A stretch of DNA of 64,000 bases from Bradyrhizobium sp. CCGB12 (GTDB lineage Bacteria > Pseudomonadota > Alphaproteobacteria > Rhizobiales > Xanthobacteraceae), in assembly GCF_024199845.1 (NCBI RefSeq), contig NZ_JANADO010000001.1, positions 4,464,001 through 4,528,000 of the forward strand, written 5' to 3'. The position numbers were made by a program, and so were the translations under genes. Position 1 is the stretch's first letter. Each line of letters starts with the position of its first letter. This document shows, in pieces, positions 40,258 through 47,110 of this stretch. Under the pieces are notes generated by a model. It did no database searches. It saw only the letters and a list, made by a program, of their open reading frames with translations, and had not been told where the DNA came from.

Positions 40258-40660
40258 AGGCAGTGTCGTCCTTTTGCATCGTTGCAGAATTTGGCGTCAG
40301 TGCGCGCGAGCTGCCCGTCCGTCCGGCGGCGCCGTCTTTGGCGCATGCGAACGCACGACGGGGATCCCCGCCTGTGGCGTCGGCAAGTCGGATGAGAAGT
40401 CTCGCGGGACGGCTTCAATGGCGTCGGAATGGAACTATTCAAGCTTCATGCCAAGCCCGGCACCGCGAAAAATTACGTATAATCAGTATGTTAAATGGAC
40501 TGCGCCAAGCTGCCGCAGGGCCTGTTCCGCATGCGAAATTTGCGATTTGCTCAATCCTTGTGCGACGCACAAATCTTGTGCAACAGCACATGCAAGAAGT
40601 CCGGGGTCGCGTCAGGATCAGTTCAGATGAAGACGCATCATATTGATATCACTACGTCTT
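40258..40660 (-). promoter_or_regulatory. nrtA leader with conserved block shared with narK
   Basis: The block at 40515-40572 matches 37060-37116 except at about six bases and one insertion: it includes CGCACAAGGATTGAGC, then AATCGCAAATTT and TGCGGAA. Just upstream on the mRNA, GCACAA-GAT-TTGTGC-GTC-GCACAA offers two competing hairpins. No gene is seen in the gap. It probably controls nrtABC by NasT-dependent readthrough. Confidence 0.68.
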
Positions 40661-40675
40661 TCTGACGCCCACAGA

Positions 40676-40691
40676 CGGCACGCAACTTGCA
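40676..40691 (+). promoter_or_regulatory. Sigma-54 (-24/-12) promoter for nitrite channel and kinase genes
   Basis: CGGCACGCAACTTGCA has the GGCACG -24 element and the TTGCA -12 element with GG and GC exactly ten bases apart. It differs from consensus TGGCACG-N4-TTGCA at only the first base. The start of transcription would be near 40702, giving a leader of about 226 bases to the channel gene. It suggests NtrC-type nitrogen control. Confidence 0.75.
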
Positions 40692-40927
40692 TTTCCGTTG
40701 GCGTCAACGAAGACGGCGGCTTGCCGCATCGCTGCAGCCTCTGGCGGCTGCATTCCGGAAGCTCGACTGCTTCGCGGCTCTCTCGGTCGTCGTGACGCAA
40801 TTCCCCGGGGCTTCCAGACTTTCAATAGCTCTCGTGCGCGGCAGGCCGGCCCGCACGGCCCAAGCCGTTCAGCCGCACTCTCCAAGTGGGTGCGTCGATC
40901 CCACTTACGAAGCAAAAGGAACCATTG

Positions 40928-41767
40928 ATGTCGTATCTCGCGCCTTCGGAATTCGTCACCAAGATGGTGGATGCAGGCGAGTCCAAGATCTTCATGTCCA
41001 CCCGGGATACCATCATCCGCGCCTACATGGCCGGCGCAATCCTCACGCTCGCGGCATGGTTCGCCGTTACGATCAACGTCAACACCGGCCAGCCGCTGAT
41101 CGGCGCACTCTTGTTTCCGGTCGGCTTCGTTATGCTGTACCTCCTGGGTTTCGATCTCCTGACCGGCGTGTTCGTGCTCTCGCCACTCGCCCTGATCGAC
41201 AAGCGCCCCGGCGTCACGCTCGGTGGCGTGCTGCGCAATTGGGGCCTGGTGTTTGTCGGTAATTTTGCCGGCGCCTTCACCGTCGCCTTCATGATGGCCT
41301 TCGTCACCACCTTCGGCTTCTCGCAGCCCCCGGACAAGGTCGGCACCGCGATCGGAATCATCGGCGAAAGCCGGACGCTCGGCTACGCCGCGCATGGTGC
41401 TGCGGGCATGGCGACGCTGTTCATGCGCGGCATGCTCTGCAACTGGATGGTCTCGACCGGCGTCGTCGGCGCCATGATCTCGACCTCGGTCCCCGGCAAA
41501 GTCATCGCGATGTGGATGCCGATCCTGGTGTTCTTCTACATGGTGTTCGAGCATTCCGTGGTGAACATGTTCCTGTTCCCGTCGGGGCTGCTGCTCGGCG
41601 CAAAGTTCTCGATCCTGGACTATCTGATCTGGAACGAGATCCCGACCGTGCTCGGCAACCTCGTCGGCGGCCTCGCCTTCACCGGCATGACTCTCTACAC
41701 CACGCACGTCATGACCCAGCCGAAGCGTCAGGCCGGCAAGGCGACGCCGCCTCGCGTTGCGGCCTGA
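40928..41767 (+). CDS. nirC: Formate/nitrite transporter family channel (NirC/FocA type)
   Basis: 279 residues with six membrane helices. Family features include SYLAPSEFVTKMVDAGESK, FPVGFVMLYLLGFDLLTG, GFSQ in the loop, and the pore histidine segment AAHGAAGMATLFMRGMLCNWMV. The nitrate cluster context favours nitrite. The ATG at 40928 has AAGGA; an upstream frame adds 14 residues. A sigma-54 promoter precedes it and the kinase/phosphatase gene follows 60 bases later. It would move nitrite across the inner membrane. Confidence 0.85.
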   Translation: MSYLAPSEFVTKMVDAGESKIFMSTRDTIIRAYMAGAILTLAAWFAVTINVNTGQPLIGALLFPVGFVMLYLLGFDLLTGVFVLSPLALIDKRPGVTLGGVLRNWGLVFVGNFAGAFTVAFMMAFVTTFGFSQPPDKVGTAIGIIGESRTLGYAAHGAAGMATLFMRGMLCNWMVSTGVVGAMISTSVPGKVIAMWMPILVFFYMVFEHSVVNMFLFPSGLLLGAKFSILDYLIWNEIPTVLGNLVGGLAFTGMTLYTTHVMTQPKRQAGKATPPRVAA

Positions 41768-41784
41768 TCGAATACGTCTCGACA

Positions 41785-41817
41785 GGGGAGCCTTGCCCAA
41801 GCAGGGTGAGGCTCCCC
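41785..41817 (+). terminator. Strong hairpin between nitrite channel and kinase genes
   Basis: GGGGAGCCT and AGGCTCCCC pair perfectly, with GCCC/GGGT adding to the stem, and no T-tract. The kinase start codon is 11 bases later. It may be a partial terminator or hide the kinase ribosome site; no clear ribosome site is seen. Confidence 0.6.
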
Positions 41818-41827
41818 TCTCCTGGTG

Positions 41828-43564
41828 ATGACGATGTCCCGCGGACTCCTGATCTCGGTCGGCCAGCACTCGGACAAGGGTCGCAAGCCCGTCAACCAGG
41901 ATTTTCATGGCGTCCTCATTCCGGAAGAACCGCTGCTCAGCCTGAAGGGGATCTCGGCCGTCCTCGCCGACGGCATCTCCAGCAGCACCGTGAGCCAGAT
42001 CGCCAGCGAGTCGGCGGTCAAGAGCTTCCTGATGGACTATTACTGCACGTCGGAATCCTGGACGGTGAAGACGTCCGCCCGCCGCGTGCTCGACGCCACC
42101 AATTCCTGGCTGCACGCGCAGACGCGCAAGAGCCAATATGCCTATGACCGGGACAAGGGCTATGTCTGCACCCTCAGCGCCATGGTCATCAAGGCGACCA
42201 CCGCGCACATCTTCCACGTCGGTGATTGCCGCGTCTATCGCGTCGCCGGCAAGGCGCTCGAGCAGCTGACCGACGATCACCGGATCATCGTGTCCTCCGA
42301 GCAGACCTATCTCGGCCGGGCGCTCGGCATCAATCCGCAGCTCGAGATTGACTATCAGGCATTCGAGGTCGAGGCCGGCGACACCTTCCTGCTGGCGACC
42401 GACGGCGCCTACGAATTCGTCGACGCGCGCTTCGTCACGAGTGCCCTGAACGAGCATGCGGGCGAGCTCGACGGGGCGGCCAAGGCCATCGTCGAGGAAG
42501 CCTACCGGCGCGGCAGCGACGACAACATCACGGTTCAGATCATCCGGATCGACGCGGTGCCGCAGCGCGAGCCGGCCGGCATCTTCAATCAGACGTCACA
42601 ATTGCCGCTGCCTCCGCTGCCGGAGCCGCGCGCGAGCTTCGACGGCTACCGGATCGTCCGGGAGATCCACGGCAGCAGTCGCAGCCATATCTACCTTGCC
42701 GTCGATGCAGAGACCGAGGAGCCTGTTGCGCTCAAGCTGCCGTCGATCGACCTGCGCGACAATGCCGCCTATCTCAAGCGCTTCCTGATGGAGGAGTGGA
42801 TCGCGCGCCGGATCGACAGCCCGCATGTGCTGAAGCCGCTGTCGCAGTCGAAGCGGCGCAGCTACCTCTACGTTGCGACCGAATTCGTCGAGGGGCAGAC
42901 CTTGAAGCAGTGGATGACCGACAATCCGCGCCCCGATCTCGAAACCGTCCGCGGGCTGGTGGAGCAGATCGCGGCGGGCCTGCGCGCCTTCCACCGCATG
43001 GAGATGCTGCATCAGGACCTCAGGCCCGACAACATCCTGATCGACAAGACCGGCACCGCCAAGATCATCGACTTCGGATCGGTCAGGGTCGCCGGCGTCG
43101 CGGAGGCTGCGCCGCGGGAGGACGCCGACGAAATCCTGGGAACGGTCCAGTACACGGCGCCGGAGTATTTTCTTGGGCAAGGCGGCACGCCGCGCTCGGA
43201 CATGTTTTCGCTGGCCGTGATCTGCTATCAGATGCTGACGGGAAAGCTGCCCTATGGCACCCAGGTTGCCAGGATCCGCCGCAAGGCGGACGTGCGACGA
43301 CTTCAATATCGCCCGGCCGACGACGACCGCAACGTGCCGGCCTGGGTCGACGGCGCGCTCAGGCGCGCGCTCCATCCTGATCCCTACAAGCGGCACGAGG
43401 ATCTGTCGGAATTCGTCTTCGAGCTTCGCACGCCCAATCCGGCCTATCTCGACACGCGGATCACGCCGCTTTTGGAGCGCAGCCCGCTGATGTTCTGGAA
43501 GCTGACCTCGGCGGCGCTCGCCTGCGCGGTCGTCGTGCTGCTGGCGCTGCTGCACGCGCGCTAG
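41828..43564 (+). CDS. Bifunctional PP2C phosphatase / Ser-Thr kinase, tail-anchored
   Basis: 578 residues. Residues about 1-235 are a PP2C phosphatase: VNQDFHG, VLADGISSSTVSQ, FHVGDCRVYRV and RRGSDDNITVQ supply the metal acids. Residues about 270-540 are a Hanks kinase: Lys in PVALKLPS, catalytic loop LHQDLRPDNILI (HRD replaced by HQD), DFGSVRVAG and APEYFLGQGG. The Gly-rich loop is degenerate (IHGSSRSH). The last about 20 residues (FWKLTSAALACAVVVLLALL) are one membrane helix. Start ambiguous among GTG 41825 and ATG 41828 or 41834. Pseudomonas aeruginosa has a similar fusion, PA1782, between nirB and nasA. Confidence 0.88.
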   Translation: MTMSRGLLISVGQHSDKGRKPVNQDFHGVLIPEEPLLSLKGISAVLADGISSSTVSQIASESAVKSFLMDYYCTSESWTVKTSARRVLDATNSWLHAQTRKSQYAYDRDKGYVCTLSAMVIKATTAHIFHVGDCRVYRVAGKALEQLTDDHRIIVSSEQTYLGRALGINPQLEIDYQAFEVEAGDTFLLATDGAYEFVDARFVTSALNEHAGELDGAAKAIVEEAYRRGSDDNITVQIIRIDAVPQREPAGIFNQTSQLPLPPLPEPRASFDGYRIVREIHGSSRSHIYLAVDAETEEPVALKLPSIDLRDNAAYLKRFLMEEWIARRIDSPHVLKPLSQSKRRSYLYVATEFVEGQTLKQWMTDNPRPDLETVRGLVEQIAAGLRAFHRMEMLHQDLRPDNILIDKTGTAKIIDFGSVRVAGVAEAAPREDADEILGTVQYTAPEYFLGQGGTPRSDMFSLAVICYQMLTGKLPYGTQVARIRRKADVRRLQYRPADDDRNVPAWVDGALRRALHPDPYKRHEDLSEFVFELRTPNPAYLDTRITPLLERSPLMFWKLTSAALACAVVVLLALLHAR

Positions 43565-43694
43565 GGTGTAAGGGCGGAAGCGGCAGCTCCCCGGCTATGT
43601 CGAAGATGATGACCGCCTGTGAAGTAGTTTACATCCCAGCGTTCTTAGCCCGGGCTAATGTGGCGAAGGCTTCTTACTTTGAAGGAGGCATCCA

Positions 43695-43898
43695 ATGCTC
43701 GCGGCAATCAAATGGAACTCCCGATATAGTGCTCGCGAATGGGTGATGATGGCTGGGGCGCTTGTCGTCCAACTTCGCGCACATGCAAACCGACAGAACG
43801 TCGAAAGCAAGCAGAGGCAGCCACTCTGGAAACATTTCGACGACACCCATCATTGGGACTCAACCGCGGAGGAATGGGTCCCCAACCATGATCGGTGA
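43695..43898 (+). CDS. Small hypothetical protein, 67 residues
   Basis: No known family. ATG follows GAAGGAGG with a seven-base spacing, one of the best ribosome sites in the window, which argues for translation. The sequence has a hydrophobic stretch WVMMAGALVVQLRAH and ends DSTAEEWVPNHDR, without a signal peptide. The upstream 130 bases (43565-43694) hold nothing else. GC content is lower than in neighbours. Confidence 0.55.
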   Translation: MLAAIKWNSRYSAREWVMMAGALVVQLRAHANRQNVESKQRQPLWKHFDDTHHWDSTAEEWVPNHDR

Positions 43899-44071
43899 TC
43901 GTGCAACGCAATGTGCGTCGCACAGGCCGTGAAATGCCGTCGCGATCGACGCGAATGACCCTGAACGGACGTGGTCGATGTAAAACCTGGACGCGGTCGG
44001 TCTCAGGCCTTGGCTTTGGTTTGCTCGGAAGTTCGTATCACGGACTGGCGCCAGCGCCCCTGACGTCTGCC
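43899..44071. other. No supported gene
   Basis: With the low-confidence frame at 44072-44329 and 44330-44513, this forms a 615-base stretch with no gene I can support on either strand. Base composition is less GC-biased than in coding flanks, and no hairpin or repeat was noted. Confidence 0.5.
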
Positions 44072-44329
44072 CTACTGGGCTTGATCGTAAGCCTGCAGGA
44101 TCCGAACAAAGTCAGCCATGCTGGATCGATCTCGGTTTTCGGCCATAGCCGCAATCTGGGTATCGGACGCGGGTTGGCTTCCCTGCCAGAACCGCATCAG
44201 GAGATGGGCGATGTTTCTCATGGCGTAATCTCTGCACCAACCATAGCGGTAAGCATCAGTAGAGCGACCAATTGCCGCTAGATCGGGAAAAGAGCCGCCG
44301 GGCACTACGCCGCCGGCCTTGTCCCGCAA
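44072..44329 (-). CDS. Possible small protein (low confidence)
   Basis: 85 residues from a TTG, or about 49 from an ATG at 44221. The part SSMADFVRILQAYDQAQ and RNIAHLLMRFWQGSQPA looks protein-like, but no ribosome site precedes either start and I know no relative. It may be a decayed gene. Confidence 0.25.
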   Translation of the reverse strand: MRDKAGGVVPGGSFPDLAAIGRSTDAYRYGWCRDYAMRNIAHLLMRFWQGSQPASDTQIAAMAENRDRSSMADFVRILQAYDQAQ

Positions 44330-44513
44330 CTGCCGGCTCGCAGGGCCGGTTCCGTTGCTTTCACTCTGGATGTATCGGTAACACCAAGCACTCGGCCAGT
44401 GCCATCGCGCGCAGGTATGAAGTGGCCATACTTAGGTTCAGCACAGCCGAACCCGTTCGAGTTGGACTGGGGCACGGACGCAGAGCGTAACGACCTTCGT
44501 GTGAGCTCCTAGA

Positions 44514-44840
44514 CTAGCCGGTGTTCCGAACCGCCTCAGCTAGAATGGCGTAAAGCTGCTGCTTGCTGAGTTCTTTGTGCTGCTGCCTCTTTGCTGAGAT
44601 CCGCGATACCTTCTTTGCCGCTGGATGGGCGGCGGCAGCCGATGCCGGCCTCAGCTTCGGAGGCGGCCTTATCTTGGGTCTTGCTGTCGGCGGCTTGTGG
44701 CCGCGCTTCAGACCCAAACGGGTTAGCATGCCGCAGACCGCGTCACGGCTACACCCGAGACGGCCCGCAATCTGCCCCGCGCTCTGTCCTGCGGCCCAGA
44801 GCCTTTTGAGCAGCGCTACGTCTTTCGTATCCCAGCCCAT
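44514..44840 (-). CDS. GcrA-family cell-cycle regulator paralogue
   Basis: 108 residues. The N terminus MGWDTKDVALLKRLWAAGQS with AGQIAGRLGCSRDAVCGMLTRLGL is the GcrA signature, which binds methylated GANTC promoters with sigma-70 in Caulobacter. The middle is a basic Pro/Ala linker and the C terminus has a helix (KELSKQQLYAILAEAVRN). Full-length GcrA is about 170 residues, so this is a shorter paralogue. The mRNA may be leaderless: TATAAT lies seven bases before the ATG and no ribosome site is seen. Confidence 0.75.
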   Translation of the reverse strand: MGWDTKDVALLKRLWAAGQSAGQIAGRLGCSRDAVCGMLTRLGLKRGHKPPTARPKIRPPPKLRPASAAAAHPAAKKVSRISAKRQQHKELSKQQLYAILAEAVRNTG

Positions 44841-44877
44841 GGGAGATATTATAACGTCGACCCAGACAACGGCTAGT

Positions 44878-45054
44878 CTAGTCTTCGTCCGGCTCGCGCA
44901 CTACGGCCGGCTCGTCAGCGTCGTCCTCATCTTCTTCGTCGTCGTCCTCCTCGTCTTCATCAGGGTCTCGGGGCGGCATCACGGCGCCCATACGCACGAG
45001 CGGCGTCCAGCCGATCGCCGCGGTGAAAAATGTTTCGAAGGCGCGTTGCTTCAT
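44878..45054 (-). CDS. Small protein with acidic C-terminal tail
   Basis: 58 residues. A normal N-terminal half (MKQRAFETFFTAAIGWTPLV) is followed by a run of about 20 Asp and Glu (residues 31-50, DEDEEDDDEEDEDDADE). ATG at 45054 has AGGGAG eight bases upstream. No family known; acidic tails often bind basic proteins, metal ions or mimic DNA. It lies just upstream of the GcrA-like gene on the same strand, 37 bases before its start, so the two may share a transcript. Confidence 0.6.
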   Translation of the reverse strand: MKQRAFETFFTAAIGWTPLVRMGAVMPPRDPDEDEEDDDEEDEDDADEPAVVREPDED

Positions 45055-45195
45055 GTTGTCACTCCCTAAAAAGCATGCGCGGTTCAATATTCCTGACGGA
45101 CGACATCCGGATGTCCAGGGCGCGATCGCTCCAACGCAACGGCGATCAGGTCGACTGCAGCGGCAAGGGGCGGCACCCCACGCAACTGGCGGCGT

Positions 45196-45507
45196 TTACT
45201 TTCTGTCCGAGGGCGCCTCAGGTTCTATATTCAGCAAGACTTCACCGCTTGTGATTTCGGGATTTCCAAGGTCGAGGTCATGCAGACTTGCCTGAACAAA
45301 CTCCAATATCTTGGCGCTCGCTGCATTCGCGCTTTCGCGGTCCTCGAATATCATCACGGCGACACCAACGCCGTCGCCCCCATCCAGCACATAGTAGGAT
45401 CTGAATCCGTGCGATTGCCTTAAGATCTGACCGATGCCGCTCTTGGCGCGGCGCGCAGCGTCGGCAACCGAACGAACCTTGGTGTACTTGCGAATGACAA
45501 TGTACAT
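45196..45507 (-). CDS. Small ABM/EthD-like dimeric alpha-beta barrel protein
   Basis: 103 residues. MYIVIRKYTKVRSVADAARRA, YYVLDGGDGVGVAVMIFEDRESANAAS and a final helix fit the small barrels of the antibiotic-biosynthesis-monooxygenase group, many of unknown role. No cofactor ligand can be pointed out. The ATG at 45507 has GGTGG upstream. It is preceded by the dodecin gene, 162 bases away on the same strand. Confidence 0.6.
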   Translation of the reverse strand: MYIVIRKYTKVRSVADAARRAKSGIGQILRQSHGFRSYYVLDGGDGVGVAVMIFEDRESANAASAKILEFVQASLHDLDLGNPEITSGEVLLNIEPEAPSDRK

Positions 45508-45636
45508 GAGGCCACCACGCGTTACAGTTACGGCCCCCGGTCATCAAAGCATATCAGGGCCCAATCGGACCAGGCACTACTTCCGAGATGGATCACAAGC
45601 GCCGGTCGGCGGGCCGCGCCTTTCTTCAGTGAGCCA

Positions 45637-45660
45637 CCTCGCTCCGAAAGCGGAGCGAGG
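45637..45660. terminator. Hairpin downstream of dodecin gene
   Basis: CCTCGCTCCG-AAAG-CGGAGCGAGG, ten paired bases with a four-base loop, just beyond the dodecin stop. No T-tract on either side. Confidence 0.6.
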
Positions 45661-45669
45661 CTTTCAGGC

Positions 45670-45885
45670 TCAGGAACCCTCGAATTTGAACGATACGCTG
45701 AGCTTGGCGCGATAGGCCTCTACTTTTCCCTTGGCATCGAGTTGCATATCAAGTTTGACGACCTCTGCAACGCGAAGATCTCGGACAGATTTTGCAGCTT
45801 GCTCGACCGCATTGGCCGCCGCCCTCTCCCATGAGTCGCTGCTGGTACCGACCAGTTCAATGACCTTGTAGACGCTATCAGGCAT
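45670..45885 (-). CDS. Dodecin flavoprotein
   Basis: 71 residues, normal for dodecin. YKVIELVGTSSDSWERAAANAVEQAAKSVRDLR and the paired strands VAEVVKLDMQLDAKGKVEAYRAKLSVSFKFE match the family, including the conserved Trp and the loop that binds flavin. Dodecins form hollow dodecamers storing riboflavin, FMN or CoA. ATG after GGGAGG. Monocistronic, followed by a hairpin. Confidence 0.92.
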   Translation of the reverse strand: MPDSVYKVIELVGTSSDSWERAAANAVEQAAKSVRDLRVAEVVKLDMQLDAKGKVEAYRAKLSVSFKFEGS

Positions 45886-46019
45886 GTCGTCCTCCCGTTC
45901 GGTCTAGAGCAGGAAGCAGGTGCTCCCTGCCATCGTGAAATCTAGCATCAGGAAGTCGGCGCCGATACGACGCGATACGGTTCGGAGGTCGCCCGGGGCA
46001 GGGATGGCAGCTTTTGGCG

Positions 46020-46937
46020 TCAGGCCGGCTCCCCGGCCTTCACCCCCAGCGGCTTCGGCGCCATGCCGCCGCCCGGCTTGAGGTGGAATTCGTAGCTCAT
46101 CAGATGCCAGCGCCCGTTCGCCTTGGTGCCATCGGGCATCTCAAGGTCGTTGCGCGGCTCGACCTTGGCGACGAGATCGTCCTTCACACCGAACACGACG
46201 TCGGAATCCAGATATTTGTCGCCGTCCATGAAGACGTGGGTGATCAGCGGCTCATAGCCCTTCGCATTGACCAGGAAGTGCACATGCGCCGGGCGCATCG
46301 GATGACGCTTGGTCTGCACGATCATCTCGCCGACCGGGCCGTCGGTCGGGATCGGGTAGCTACACGGCAGGATGGTGCGGAAGAAGAAGCGACCGTCACT
46401 ATCCGTGATGAAGCGCGCCCGCGCCGAAGCGCCGACCTCGTTATAGTTCGCCTTCTGGGAATCGTAGAAGCCGTCATCGTCGGCATGCCAGACGTCCACC
46501 GGAATGTTCGCGAGCGGCCTGCCCTTGAGGTCGGTGACGCGGCTCTGCACGAACATGCGCTCGACGGTCTGGTTGTTCGGCGAAATGTCGGTACCATGCG
46601 CGGTCACCTGGTGCTCGCCGACATAGAACGGACCAAGCACTGTGGTCTCCGTCGCGCCTTCGCGGTCGCGGTGGTTGACGGCATCGACCAGCATGGAGAC
46701 GCCGAGCACGTCGGACAAGAGGATGAACTCCTGCCGGGTGTCGGTGCATTTCTGGCCGGTGCGGGTCAGGAAGTCGATGGCGTATTCCCATTCCGCGAAG
46801 GTCAGACCGGTCTTGCTCACGTAATCGTGCAACGACTTCACCAGTTCCTGGAGCAGGAATTTTGCCCGCGTATCAGGCGTGCTGTCGAAGCTCTTGATGA
46901 CGGCTTCGGTGAGTTCGGTCTCGTTGAATTGGGTCAT
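46020..46937 (-). CDS. Intradiol ring-cleavage dioxygenase (catechol or hydroxyquinol 1,2-dioxygenase)
   Basis: 305 residues. The N-terminal dimerisation helices come first, then the non-haem Fe3+ ligands: Tyr in VLGPFYVG, Tyr in PCSYPIPTDGP and two His in RPAHVHFLV. It cleaves a catechol or hydroxyquinol ring between the hydroxyls to a muconate or maleylacetate. The ATG at 46937 is preferred, since the longer frame reads into the divergent gene. No regulator or downstream pathway gene adjoins. The exact substrate cannot be read. Confidence 0.88.
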   Translation of the reverse strand: MTQFNETELTEAVIKSFDSTPDTRAKFLLQELVKSLHDYVSKTGLTFAEWEYAIDFLTRTGQKCTDTRQEFILLSDVLGVSMLVDAVNHRDREGATETTVLGPFYVGEHQVTAHGTDISPNNQTVERMFVQSRVTDLKGRPLANIPVDVWHADDDGFYDSQKANYNEVGASARARFITDSDGRFFFRTILPCSYPIPTDGPVGEMIVQTKRHPMRPAHVHFLVNAKGYEPLITHVFMDGDKYLDSDVVFGVKDDLVAKVEPRNDLEMPDGTKANGRWHLMSYEFHLKPGGGMAPKPLGVKAGEPA

Positions 46938-47110
46938 GGTGCATTTGCCCTGCGTTTTTCTGATTGGCCCGCTTGGGGATCTTGGGCTCCCTGGAGGCAT
47001 TCCAAGGTCCAGCCTACACCAGCGGGCGGGCTGGCGTTAAGCGCGACCGGCTTGGAATGAGACCGCCATTTCGGCTATCAACGCCTGACAAAACTGCCCC
47101 GGAGGAACTG

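Noticed and set aside
40652..42457. Minus-strand frame of 601 codons
   Set aside because: It runs opposite the nitrite channel and PP2C domain, both clear families, and its composition is that of a GC-rich shadow.
45637..45660. Calling the dodecin hairpin a full rho-independent terminator
   Set aside because: The ten-base stem is perfect but no T-tract follows on either strand, so only a hairpin is claimed.
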